A stretch of 64,000 bases of DNA, from positions 899,203 through 963,202 of the forward strand of contig JAGFNQ010001614.1 of NCBI GenBank assembly GCA_024364735.1. Direction: 5' to 3'. Positions 11,364 to 22,833 of the stretch are shown here, piece after piece. Numbering within the stretch: the stretch's first letter is position 1; each line of letters starts with the position of its first letter. The translations under genes and the position numbers were made by a program. The DNA is from Boesenbergia rotunda (lineage: Eukaryota; Streptophyta; Magnoliopsida; Zingiberales; Zingiberaceae). Under the pieces are notes generated by a model, which was not told where the DNA came from, did not search any database, and worked only from the letters and a program-made list of their open reading frames with translations.

Positions 11364-12974
11364 GGCAATCTACAACAGATAAATGCAGAGAATAAATATC
11401 ATATTCTAGTAATCATCTAATTAGGCCTTTAATTAAATGATGCTCCCACTAAATTATAGGAATTTTGGTGGAATCAAGTCATTGGAGTGGTCAAACCACA
11501 CTACTAGATCCGTACCAATTTACTATAATTTATGTGGGACAAGATCCACATCATACTATGCCTTGAGTTAGCTTTGGCTAAATCGCCCAAGACTTAGTAT
11601 GATCGGTAGATAACTAATTTATCAATTACATCTCTATGCAACTCTTGTTTATAGGATCAAGATTTAACGTTTACGAATAATCTTGAGTTAGCTTTGGCTA
11701 AATCGCTCAAGACTATTTAAAACGGTGATTTTGTCCTACCCTTTCCAACTATTGGAATACGCCTATAGCTTTACTCGATCCAATTGAGTTAACTAGTTAC
11801 TCAATCTGATTGAGCTCGATCTAACCCGAGCCGTGATAGGCGGGACCAAGGTTGTCCCTCCGCATCCTACCAAGATTAAATGCGTTGCTCTGCTTTGGCA
11901 GAATCGACAAGCGCATATGATCGAGGTAGTGATGGGTATCAGGACCCGGTAGGCGTTTACGAGTTGATTCGATTTTAGATCTAATCTAATCGAGGATGTG
12001 CATCACATCTAGGCATTTATGAAATCTAATTTAATCCTAAATGTGTATTAAGTGCACATCAAAATGTGGTTCCCACATTACTTGTGCATCTCATACACTT
12101 AAGTTTATTTTTACTATTCTACATTATCATGCATCATATACATCACAAGCATAGCAATAATAAAAATAAACATAAGTGACTTGGTCATGGCCCTGCTAAG
12201 ACCCTCTCAAGCCAATGAGAGGATCCGATGGTCAACCTAGGTCTAGCGGCTTCTCCAAGCGCTTCCTCTTGACCGTCTTGGTGTTGTCGGCTAGTTCTCC
12301 CGAGTCCAAGTTCTCCAGAATTTCCGTCGTCTTCACTTTTGTACATTACAAATTTTTATACTCGAGTTACATTCGAGTCTAAATATGAAATACAACAGAA
12401 ATAAAATATTAAAAGCCGACACGCAGGTCGCAAACACAATACAACACGCACATGTACAAAAACGGCGCGCAGGCCGTATTATGAATTACAACACAATTTT
12501 AATCTTATTAAAAATTGGGTTTTGGGCCATGACCATCACGCTACTGTACATAATTCAAAATTATGTAATTTTACAGATTTTATATAATTTTTCTACTGAT
12601 TTTTAGAATTTTTCGAGTCACAACTCCGCGGCGGTCCCGGTAAGCGGGTTTCGGGCGTAATCGCGAGACAAGGCCCCTTGCGGGGTTAGGGGCAGCACCC
12701 CTACTCGTGAAATAACCTTCACGAGTGTCTTCTTGCGATTATACAGCGCCTTTACCCGCTGTCCCAAAATCCATTTGGGCGAAACTTGCCGTTTCGGAGA
12801 AGTTTTTCTCGGTGGCAAAGTCTACAAGTGCTTCGCACTCGTCGCTTTGCCTCTACGAGGAAAAATACTCAAAAATCCTAAAATTTAGAAAAATTACAGA
12901 AGCATAAAATTATCTAAATTTTGTATCTAATACAAAAAAAAATAAAAACCAAAACGAGCACAAGCTTCGCTCGT
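11364..12974 (-). other. Untranslated leader of the family B copia element
   Basis: About 1.6 kb between the PBS and gag, with no credible coding frame. Two copies of a block containing GAGTTAGCTTTGGCTAAATC occur at 11562-11597 and 11683-11714. In the second copy CTTGAG and CTCAAG flank an inner TTAGC/GCTAA stem. The length is similar to that of the second copia element's leader, which exceeds 1.58 kb. Confidence 0.7.
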
Positions 12975-12987
12975 GGCTCTGATACCA
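12975..12987 (-). other. Primer binding site (initiator tRNA-Met)
   Basis: On the minus strand TGGTATCAGAGCC starts one base after the LTR terminus CCCTACA. This is the usual copia PBS complementary to the 3' end of plant initiator tRNA-Met, and it marks the LTR at 12989 as the 5' LTR. Confidence 0.93.
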
Positions 12988-12988
12988 C

Positions 12989-14760
12989 TGTAGGGTTTTT
13001 CGGGCCGCGAAAACCGCTTTTTCGCGTCGCGGAAACCCCGAAAGCCCCAATAGAAAGGATCCGAGCGAAGAAAACCATTTCAAAATATTATGAGTGCTCG
13101 TTTACATGCTTCAAAACCGATCTACAACCTAGATCTATTAGAGAAGAGAAAACTACCTTCGATGCGTGCCCCACAATTCCCGCTCGCTCCTCGGTTGGTG
13201 TCGGATCTCAAGGATGCAAAGTAGCAACCCTCTAGAAGTATCCACACAAGAAAGAGAGTGGAGAGGAGAACCCAAAAGTGTGCTAGCACTCCTTGGGGTC
13301 TCGGCAAGATGAGAGGAGAGGGAGAGCCAAAAAACTCAACAAAAACCAAGTTAGGAGGAGAATCAATCACACACCCACATATGGACTTAAGTGGCCGGCC
13401 ACTTAATGGCCATTAAGTGGCCGGCCACCACCTTAGGTAACCCCTATTTGAATTCAAAATTCAAATGGGGAGGTTACTTAGCCTTGATGATGATGCCAAG
13501 TCATCACTTGGTCAAGTCAAGGTGATGTGGCTTGAGTCAAGTCAAACTTGCCTCTTATGGACTTTCCATATTTAGCCAAAGTCAAACTTTGACTTCATTA
13601 TTCTCCCATGATTAGATTCATCCAACACTTGGATCAAACTCGAGTCCAACTCAAGTTGTCTAATTTGAGTCAAGTCAAACTTGCCTTTTATGGACTTTCC
13701 ATATTTAGCCAAAGTCAAACTTTGACTTCATTACTCTCGGTCCATCATATGGACTTATTCTCCATCTATTGCTCTATGTGTGTGACCCTATAGGTTCTTG
13801 TAACGTTGGCAATGCCCTTAAACCTATTTAAGGACATAAGCAATGAGAGGTATCTAGCAACACATCATTGCTACCCAAGTTACAAGAATGTCGAGATCCA
13901 ACATCACCATTGTGACTAATAATTGTGACCATCACAATATGTGACAACGTCCTTCTATCCTCGATATCTAGATTGATCTTTCATGAGGCATAGACCGTGT
14001 CATCCTCAAATCAATCTATATGTCTTGATCTCCAAGTAGACTCACTATAATCAAATAAGCTCAATATCTAATATTGCCTTATTTGGGCATGGCCATGCAC
14101 TTAGTGGTCTTACTCTATCAAGAACGAAGATATCACTCCCGTCATATAGGAGGGATAGATCCCATCTACGTTACTCACATCCCTCCGCATAATTTGTTAC
14201 AAACCCAGTAATCGCCTTTATAGTCCACCCAGTTACGGGTGACGTTTGACGAAGCCAAAGTACGTAACTCCTTATGTAGGGAACTATGGTAACTTCAGGT
14301 CTAGGACTATAGTCATACTAATAGTCACATGAGAAAGTATATGACACTCATATAACGATCCATGATACTTTCTCATGGCGGGCCATTCAGTATACATTCT
14401 CTAATGTATACCCATGTGTCAACTTGATATCTCATATCCATGACTTGTGAGATCAAGTCATCATGTTGACCTACATGCTAGTCTCTATGCATTAACATTG
14501 TCCTTGAATGTTAATACTTGACTAGGAATAATTAAGAGTAGTGTTCTCTATATCATCTCACTATCGATTCAACTAATCGATTGATATAGATAAGAACCTT
14601 CTACTCAAGGACGTTATTATACTAAGTTATTTGGCACCAATACACATAAGTACAATAACCATAAGAAATGCCTTTATATAAGAAATATATATACAAGAAT
14701 ATGATACAATGAGTCCAAAAAGTAATCATCATATGATTGGCTCTAGGGCTCTCACTAACA
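12989..14760 (-). mobile_element. Copia family B 5' LTR
   Basis: Minus-strand sequence runs from TGTTAGTGAGAGCC (14760) to CCCTACA (12989), 1772 bp, followed by the PBS. It is related to the family B' fragment at 2944-4382. A 38-bp perfect palindrome built from GGCCGGCC lies at 13391-13428, in the region where the promoter would be expected. The flank right of 14760 is the middle of a family A LTR in the opposite orientation, so this element is inserted into that LTR. The expected continuation on the other side is not present because of the junction at 8086. Confidence 0.88.
13391..13428. repeat. 38-bp perfect palindrome in the family B LTR
   Basis: The sequence equals its own reverse complement over 38 bases, centred on the GGCC at 13408-13411. 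Each outer arm contains GTGGCCGGCCAC, itself a palindrome, and the arms are joined by TTAATGGCCATTAA. The flanking bases 13390 and 13429 no longer pair. Confidence 0.95.
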
Positions 14761-16177
14761 TGACACACACAGACCATGTCCTGAACCAAGAGGGTATAAG
14801 ATGGTGAAGGGAATGGGGCATGATTCATTAGAGCTGCTGAAGGGTTTCAGAATTATTTCTGAGGTCAACCGTTGATCTTTCGATTAATTGGGGGTCATGA
14901 TGTACTACTAGGTGCCACTCATGATCGTTCTATAATTGGTTAATTATAGACGGCCAACATAAATCGAAAGCCTATTTAGTCACACGCACTACGAGTAATC
15001 CGAGGGATTTAAAACGAGTTGAAAATTAGATTTTCCGATCAAGAGAGATAAGTCGAATCTAAATTTTCAGAGACGCATCGAAAGCATAAAATGGCTAAGT
15101 CTTTTGAAGACTTATTGGATGAATTAAATGAGTTTAATTCGTATGGTTTTGGCTTGGGGTTGGCCGGCCAAAGAGGGTCCCCACCCTCTTTGTTTGGCCG
15201 GCCACATCAAAAGGGGAGAACCAAATTGTTTGGTTCAAATTATAAAATAAACCGAGCGCAGTTTGTTTTATAAAATTATGGATAAAGAAATTTATATAAA
15301 GAAATTTATATAAAGAAATTTATATTTCATGGAAATTAAAATTAACCATGGATTGGTTTATTTTATTTTATAAAATCAATAATGGATTGATTTACCATGA
15401 TAAAGAAATTTATATAAAGAAATTTCTTTCCATAATAAAAGGGGAGACATGTTTGTTTTTATTATAAATTAAGTTATAATAAAAACTTGGCATAACGGAA
15501 TAATTCATAGAAAAAATTTATAAGATAAATTTCTTATGAAAAATTTATTCCGTTAAGAGGAGACTTGGCGATTAAGAGGCTACTATATAAAGGTACCAAG
15601 GCAAGGCTTGGAAATTAATCCAAGAGATCAAGGATTCTTGCCTAGCCTCTCTCCCTCTCCTTCTCTCCCTCTCCCTCTTCTAGTGCCGCTGGCCCTAGAG
15701 CCCTCCCCCTTTGCCGTGAGCCTCCACCACCAAGAAGAAGCCGAAGAAAAAGGAGAAGCGGGCGCAACTCCTTCCTTCCTCCCGGAATCTTGATTCCATT
15801 CTTCGTTTGGTGGTTAGTTTTTCATCTCTCTCTTGGTATTCTTGTCGTGCCTTTGGAGAATCTAGTAGTTCTTATCGGCACGAAACTCGTGGCTTTACGA
15901 AGTCATCCCGAAGAAAACTCGGACGCGAATAGAGGCGGAGCTTCCAAGGGGCGCTACGGTTGGATCTCGTCCCTTTCTACGAGTTACGCGAGGTATTAAG
16001 TAAATTAGTTTACTTTCTGCAAAATTTTAAATGTATGATCATGTCTCCATAAGGTTGCATGCTAGATACGTGGTTAAAATAATTTGAGAAATTATTTATG
16101 CTAAACCTTCCACTGCACGTAATTAAATTTTAAAATTACGAACACGTATCCATGTCAACATGCACCCGGTCCCAACA
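14761..16177 (+). mobile_element. Copia family A LTR fragment (3' part)
   Basis: Matches the solo family A LTR (20015-22652) from its middle (GACACA...GTGTCCTGAACC, about 20798) to its end GGTCCCAACA at 16177. A TATA box lies at 15582-15590 (CTATATAAAG). The 5' half is cut at 14760/14761 by the family B element. It is inserted into the 5' LTR of the family C element: after 16177 the sequence continues as in that family's 3' LTR at about 42766. Confidence 0.88.
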
Positions 16178-16929
16178 TAAGACAACCCAAAAACCCTAAC
16201 CCTCTCCCCAACTCCCTCTCCTAGGGCAGAACTTGCGCCGGGTGCAAGGAGGAGGAAAGGGAGGAGTTCTCTTCTCATCCTTTCATCAACACATCCTCCT
16301 CTTGGGCGTGAAATTTCTGCAGGTCTAGGAGGTGCTTGGCCAGGAGTAAAAGAGAGGGAGGAGGGCTACCGGCGGTGACCTTGGCTGGGTTTGCGGCGCC
16401 GGCTGTGAAGATGAAAAGCCCTAGGTACTAGGGTTTTTGTTGGCGTGTTGAAGAGGGTAGAAGGCGGTGATATTGGCAGCCCTTGGTGACTCTGGGTCTT
16501 GGTAGCTCATCGCTCACACGACATCCAAGAGGGTAGGGTCATATGGTAGATGACTACGAGGTCAAAGAAGAGGTATAGCTTCTCTTTGGCTCCTTTGTTT
16601 CTCTATCATTTTATGTGTGTTCTTGATTAATTATCATGTTCTAATTATTGTTAATTAATGTTGATAATTAATCATGTCATGGGCCCTGATAATAAATGCA
16701 AAAATTGGTGATCCTCTCATCGTCTTTTCCACGGTCAATTGGTTCGGCAAGTTATAAGGCCTTACTTTTGAGTTTGGCTAAGTTGTAACTTGAATCAATT
16801 AATACGATGATGAGATGGTCGTTTGGGAGATAGGTCTCCATTCGGATTAAATTTTTAATCTGTAGACATGGAGAGGTCACTCATGTTTGACCCCATGTTC
16901 ATTTAGGAAACCCGCCAAGCTATCCAACA
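16178..16929 (+). mobile_element. Copia family C 5' LTR fragment
   Basis: Corresponds to the right half of the family C 3' LTR (about 42766-43824), from AGACAACCCAAAAACCC to the shared terminus GCCAAGCTATCCAACA. Compared with that copy it lacks about 300 bases in the CT-rich middle. A PBS-like sequence follows directly, so this is the 5' LTR of a plus-strand element. Confidence 0.85.
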
Positions 16930-17993
16930 ATTAGTATCAGAGCTGAGGTTTCCGATTTTGTGTGTTAAGGATTCAGTTACTTTTTTGCACATTATCATAT
17001 ATTTTATTTTTGCCGGATAATATGTGGATGTGCATAGGCTAACTCATTGTTGTAGACACTGGATTCAAACTATTATGGCTTAAATAATGGTTGTATATGA
17101 TTGATTGTGTATTTTGTAATTAATTGAATCCTCGGGGTTGACGAGGCTAGATAGGTGTTTAATTTTTGTAATTAAATACAACACGTGTTTAGTTGAGCTT
17201 TTATTTACTTTCGATCTAGATTATATGCACACTCCTTTGTGGAGTATAGGATAGATGGATGTAAATAAGTAGTTAGTCATCTCAGCTCGGAGATCCCTTC
17301 ATTGAGGCTTGCGCATGGTGTAGGGAGGATTGGACGAGGTGGCGATACGACTGGAAGCGCATTGGAGACCAAGGCCATGCTAGTTGGAAAAATCTAGGAT
17401 TTTTCTTGTTTATTATATTGGTTTATGTGCTTGTCGTGTCTATGCATGAAAATTCCTCAACATAAATAACTAAGTGGGAGAGGGACCCTAAGGGTCCCGC
17501 GACCTCCATTACTAATTTGACAAGTGATGCGAACAAGTCTACGTGTCAGCTCTGAGTGCCTTCCTCCACAACGGATGAGCTTGTTTTGTAGATCACTGGG
17601 TCAGACAAGATTATAGGAGATTATTTAGGAGCGTGTGATTTTCCCCAATAGAAGACACAAAATCCGAGGTAATTTTCTTAGTATCATGTAATGGCAAATA
17701 CATAGATGCAAATAATAGTATCCTCTCTAACGGAGTCACTACTATTACTTGTAGGGCCGAAGAGGACCAACTATTAATTTTATTTGTCAAAAGTTAGGTT
17801 GACAAGATAATAAAATTAATGGGTAAAGCCTCCTCTTACAAATGTAGAATTCGTATACGTCTACACTAACGTGGCATACGATATTCTTGGTGTTTTGAGG
17901 TGTTGGTTGATTTTGAAATTTATTGTTTGAGGAATCAATTTTTTTTCGGAATCTAAATTGTGTGATTGTTGTGATTCTCAGGTATTTTCAAAA
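16930..17993 (+). other. Family C leader with degenerate tRNA-Met PBS
   Basis: The string TTAGTATCAGAGC at about 16931-16943 matches the tRNA-Met PBS TGGTATCAGAGC except at its first bases. The change is consistent with G to A decay. The remaining 1 kb has no credible coding frame. Like the leaders of the other copia elements here it is long and AT-rich. Confidence 0.65.
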
Positions 17994-18933
17994 ATGGATC
18001 CAGACCCACTTGATTTAATTCTATGAGAAAACGAACTTAATACCCCTACTAATAAAGATTGAGAATTAAACCTGGACTTTGTCGCAACTGCCGAGGAATC
18101 TAAATGTGAGCTTGTTGAGTTCTATACTGAAAAACCTAATGAGATTAATTGTGAAGAGGAGATGGAATATTTTAGGCAGTGGTTAGAAGCAGACGAGATG
18201 ACTCAGAGTCATCAACATCAGGCTTCTTCCATTACCAGTGATACAACATCCAAGCTCGATGAACTCTTCGGACATCATAATCGGGCCGCTAGGCAAGAGG
18301 TTATGAAGAACTTGACAACAACCACCATGATTAAGGGTATGCCCGTGAGGGAACATATTCTCAAAATGATGGCTTGGCTGAAAGAGATGAAAATCCTTGG
18401 AGCAGAAATTGATGGAGAAACCCAGGTCGATCTCATCCTCCAATCTCTACCAAAGAGTTTTGAGAAGTTTCGCCTAAGCTACAATATGAACAAATGTACA
18501 TATTCATGGGCGGAACTTTTGATAGAACTCCAGTCGGTAGAGGAGTTTTCTCTTCAGGGTTCACATACTTTCATTGCTCAAGGGGTTACTACTTCTAAAT
18601 CGAAAGGCAAGAAGAAGAAACAAGTTGGGGCAAAGAAAGTAGCAGGATTACAGGGACCTCAGAGTCGCATGAAGAAGCCAAAAGACAAGTGCTTCATGTG
18701 CAAGCAGTCTGGACATTGGAAGGCAGATTGTCCCCGCCGTCAGAGTAATAATTTAGGTATATCTATTTCTTTTATCGTTGTAACATGTTTAGCGGTGTTA
18801 TCTACCGGTACCTGGTGAGTAGATACGGATGCCACTAATCATGTCTGCATTTCTTTGCAGGGGGTTCAGGAAACCCGACGACTAGCCGAGGAGGAGATTA
18901 CCGTCTACATGGGATAGGCTACGGAGATGACTA
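17994..18933 (+). pseudogene. Copia gag and start of protease (family C), broken
   Basis: The gag frame can be read from an ATG at 17994, with two TGA stops near 18028 and 18061, then openly from 18162 to 18818. Recognisable parts are the gag core with DLILQSLPKSFEKF and YNMNK, a Lys-rich stretch, and a CX2CX4HX4C zinc knuckle CFMCKQSGHWKADC (about 18692-18733). After the stop at 18818 the protease start remains as VDTDATNHVC, where the catalytic DTG has become DTD. The frame is cut at 18933 by a minus-strand SIRE-like element. It is the gag of the outermost copia element in 16178-43824. Confidence 0.85.
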
Positions 18934-20014
18934 TGTTGGATCGAGAAAAATGATAGAGGGGGGGGCGTGAATATCGTTAAAACTTTTCGGATTAAAAAGA
19001 GCAGATACGCAGCGGAAATAAATAAATCACATAGGAACACAAGTCAATTTTTACTTGGTTCGGAGTTGTGGTCGGCTCCTACTCCAAGGACCACGGTCCT
19101 TGACCATTTACTTTGGGCAATACTATAATCACGCAAAAAGGATTTACAAGTTAAGTTCTACAGTATTTTAGGAAATTAATATTTCTATACTTTTCGTTAC
19201 CGACGCCCGATATGGGTCGTATTTCGGTGCAGAGGGTCATCGTCGGCACTGGATCTCGAAGTCGGAGTTTGCCGGGGCGTAGCGCTTGAACGAAAAGCTT
19301 TGGAGCGTTGAGAAAATGTGTTATTGAAGCCTTGGGGTCGATCCCCTTTTATAGTGCTCAAACGAGCGCTTGATCAGTTGGGGGCGCCTGACACGTGCCC
19401 TTCGATCCGCGAATCCTTATCCGTAGGCTCGGTCAACGCTTATCCTCCCCCACTTGGGCGCCTGAGCTGATGGGGGTGCCCGTGACCTCACGGCGCCTGA
19501 TCCGCCTTGGTTCAGTGGCTTCGTAGCTATGTTTTGGGTTTTGCCTTCACTCTTGGGCGCCTGTAACCTTACAGGCGCCTGAGCCCATTCGGGCGCCTGT
19601 CTCCATTCAGGCGCCTAGGCCCAGTGAAGCACCTTCACTTGCAGACGATCAGTCCTTCGACCCTGCAACTTAGTTTAGTCCCCAAAACATAATAAGCAAT
19701 AGTTACAACCGTAGCTGTCTTGGTTCTGACTCTGGGTCTCCCAAATGGAACCCTAGGTCAAACCGATGCCTACTGTTCCCTCGACGGGGAACGCGTCCTC
19801 ACCTACTCCTCTCAGGAGAGTTTACCTTTTGCCAACCGGCTCCTCCGGTTGGACTTTTGCCCAATCCACCTGACCAGGTCTTCGTGCCCAACTTCCGGTC
19901 AGGTCTTCTTGCCCAACTTCCGGTCAGGTCTTTGGTGCCCAACCCCTTGCCAGGACTTCATGCCCAGTCCTCAACCAGGACTTCTCTGCCCGACTTCCGC
20001 TCAGGTCTTCTTGC
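18934..20014 (-). mobile_element. SIRE-like (family D type) 3' LTR, part 1
   Basis: Minus-strand LTR whose terminus CGATCCAACA lies at 18934. It contains a TATA box (minus, 19344-19358), GGCGCC-type palindromes upstream of it (about 19370-19620), the four-hairpin cassette (19731-19870) and part of the repeat array (19870-20014). It is interrupted at 20014 by a solo family A LTR and continues at 22653. The five bases left of 18934 are GACTA; the right-hand copy of this target site is lost. Confidence 0.85.
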
Positions 20015-21531
20015 TGTTAGTGATATGAGAGAAGTGTCCTAAGGCAATCGCCTTATGATTGTAAACATTTATTTTAATAAATGATAATTCACTATTTGAG
20101 TATACATGTTTATGTATTTGATTGGGATCTTAAACTCATCTACTGAATGTCCGCAATACAACTCACAGCATAAGAGAATTTGTGATGGGATCACAACTAG
20201 TGATTATCTCTAAATGTGCAAATGTGAAGTATTGAAAATATCCCTAGTCGATGAATTGATAAATACAGACACTATCAATTCTGCTGAGACTAGCATGGGT
20301 TATTCTCTAATCAGCTGATTCTCACTGGCTGGTGACATTGGGATGTCCGGAGATAAACATGGGTGCTAGATAAGGGAACTAGTTCATTGGAGTGACTAGC
20401 TGTAAGACTTCATATGGAATCTATCTATAGATATGCCAATGAAGTTCTTACTGCGGCTTAAGTGCGATGTTCCTTTGACTTGCGGTGTTCAAGTCATCTT
20501 GGTCATGGAGACTTATACTTTAACATCTTAAGCAAGCATCTCCAAGGAGGTGTGGACCCAGGATGATTGGGTATAAGCCGAAGTGCCCGAAGATGTTTGA
20601 ACAGACTACAAAGGATTCACCACTCCTTGCGAGGAGATGTATACCCAGGCCTATCGTCGGATTATTACTCAAAATCTCTGCCCAGAGTATATCATGTTAA
20701 GAGTGCAAGTCTCTTAAATACATGAGAGTAATTAGAAATCCAAAGGACGAGAAAGACATTACTTGGGCTAGGTGTGACGTAGTCAGCCTAGTGGGGACTG
20801 ACACAAATAGACCGTGTCCTGAACCAAGTGGGTATAAGATGGTGAAGGGAATGAGGCACGATTCATTAGAGCTGCTGAAGGGTTTCAGAATTACTTCTGA
20901 GGTCAACCGTTGATCTTTCGATTAATTGGGGGTCATGATGTACTACTAGGTGCCACTCATGATCGTTCTATAATTTGTTGATTATAGACGGCCAACATAA
21001 ATCGAAAGCCTATTTAGTCACACACACTACGAGTAATCCGAGGGATTTAAAACGAGTTGAAAATTGGATTTTCCGATCAAGAGAAATAAGTCGAATCTGA
21101 GTTAATCAGAGGCGCAATGGAAGCTAAAAATGGCTAAGTCTTTTGAATACTTTTTGGGCGAATTAAATGAGTTTAATTCGCGTTGGTTCGGCTCGGTTTG
21201 GGCCGGGCAAAGAGGGTGCCAACCCTCCTTGGTTGGCCGACCACCTATTGGGGAGATAACCAATTAATTTTGGTTTAATTAATAAAGTAAATCTAGCGCG
21301 ATTTATTATGGATAAATAAATTTGTATAAAGAAATTTATAGAAATAAATTTATAGAAATTTATTCTTTTTATGGAAGTTAAAATAATCCATGAATTGATT
21401 TATTTTAATTTTATAAAATCAATTATGAATTGATTTTTCCATAATAAGAAAGTTTATAAATTTCTTATAAAATTTATTGCATAATAAAAGGAGAGATTAA
21501 TTAGTTTTATTATAAAGTTAGTTATAATAAA

Positions 21532-21930
21532 ACTTGGTTTAAACGGAATAATTCATAAGAGAATTTATAGGATAAATTTCCTATGATAATTAATTAGTTT
21601 TATTATAAAGTTAGTTATAATAAAATTCATAAGAGAATTTATAGGATAAATTTCTTATGATAACTAATTAGTTTTATTATAAAGTTAGTTATAATAAAAC
21701 TTGGTTTAAACGGAATAATTCATAAGAGAATTTATAGGATAAATTTCTTATGATAATTAATTAGTTTTATTATAAAGTTAGTTATAATAAAATTCATAAG
21801 AGAATTTATAGGATAAATTTCTTATGATAACTAATTAGTTTTATTATAAAGTTAGTTATAATAAAACTTGGTTTAAACGGAATAATTCATAAGAGAATTT
21901 ATAGAATAAATTTCTTATGATAACTAATTC
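21532..21930 (+). repeat. 167-bp tandem duplication upstream of the LTR TATA box
   Basis: The phrase ACTTGGTTTAAACGG recurs at 21532, 21699 and 21866, a period of 167 bp. Each period contains two copies of a shorter block ending in AAATTTCTTATGATAA. The array ends about 50 bases before the TATA box. Confidence 0.9.
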
Positions 21931-21980
21931 CATTAATTCCGTTAATTCGGTTAAGAGGAGACTTGGCAAGGGAGAAGCAA

Positions 21981-21990
21981 CTATATAAGG
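21981..21990 (+). promoter_or_regulatory. TATA box of the family A LTR
   Basis: CTATATAAGG, conserved in all four family A LTRs (also at 15582 on plus, and 5015-5024 and 57347-57356 on minus). It is followed by CT-rich sequence typical of a plant leader, so the transcript start is inferred about 30 bases downstream. Confidence 0.75.
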
Positions 21991-22652
21991 AACCATAGGC
22001 AAGCCTTGGATTCCTAAGATTTGGATAATCGATATAGAGCTCCCTCTCTCTCTCTTAATTCTCTTCTCTCTTTCCCTTTCCCCACCTAGGGCCGGCGCCC
22101 TCTTGGCCAATTAGGGCCGGCGCCCTCTTGAGGACCTAGGGCCGAAGCACCTCCCTCCCAAGGGTGAGTTGCCGTGAGCTTCAACAAGAAGGAGAAACCA
22201 AACAAGAAGAAGAAGAAGCGGATAGCGACTCCTCTCTTCTCGGAATTCGATTCCGTTTCTTTGTTGGTTAGTTTCCACTCTTTCCTATTTCTTCTCTTGT
22301 ACTTCTTTGTTGTGCCTATAGAGAATCTAGTAGTTCTCGTCGGCACAAAACTCGTGACTTTGCGAAGTCATCCCGAAGAGAACTCGGCGTGGACGCGAAT
22401 AGAGGCGAAGCTTCCAAGGGACGCTACGGTTGGATCTCGTCCCTTACTTCGAGTTACGCGAGGTACTTGGTAAATTAGTTTACTTTTCCGCAAAGTTTTA
22501 ATTTATGATTATGTCAACACACCATAAGATTGCATGCTAGATACGAAGTTAAAATAATTTGGGAAATTATTTTATGCAAATTCTTCCGCTGCACGTAAAA
22601 ATTTAAAATTTTACGAACTCGTATCCTTGTCGACATGCACCCGGTCCCAACA

Positions 22653-22833
22653 CTTGCCTAGTCCTTGACCAGGATTTCTTTGCCCATCCCTTTGCCAGGA
22701 CTTCTTGCCTAGTGTACCTAGGACTTCTTCCTGCACACTCAGTGAACAAGTTAGAACATAACAACATCTTAACTTCTGAACCCTTTGCCATTATCAAAAT
22801 CCAGGTTTGACTTAGGTGTTGCCTGCACCAACA
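22653..22833 (-). mobile_element. SIRE-like 3' LTR, part 2 (5' end of the LTR)
   Basis: Continues the LTR of 18934-20014 after the solo family A LTR. On the minus strand it begins TGTTGGTGCAGGC at 22833. The polypurine tract (AAAAAGGGAGAGAT on the minus strand) lies just outside at 22834-22848. The two parts together make an LTR of about 1.26 kb. Confidence 0.9.

Larger units (their letters stand above)
20015..22652 (+). mobile_element. Solo LTR, copia family A
   Basis: A complete 2638-bp LTR from TGTTAGTGATATGAG to CCGGTCCCAACA. It is flanked on both sides by the 5-bp target duplication CTTGC (20010-20014 and 22653-22657). No internal retrotransposon sequence is present, so it is a solo LTR left by recombination between the two LTRs. 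It lies inside the 3' LTR of a SIRE-like element. It is longer than the copy at 56698-58872 (2175 bp), partly because of a tandem duplication at 21532-21930. Confidence 0.96.

Noticed and set aside
16190..16215. CCCTAACCCTCTCCCC as a telomere-derived repeat
   Set aside because: Only one imperfect unit is present, and the same string recurs in the other family C LTR, so it is part of the LTR.
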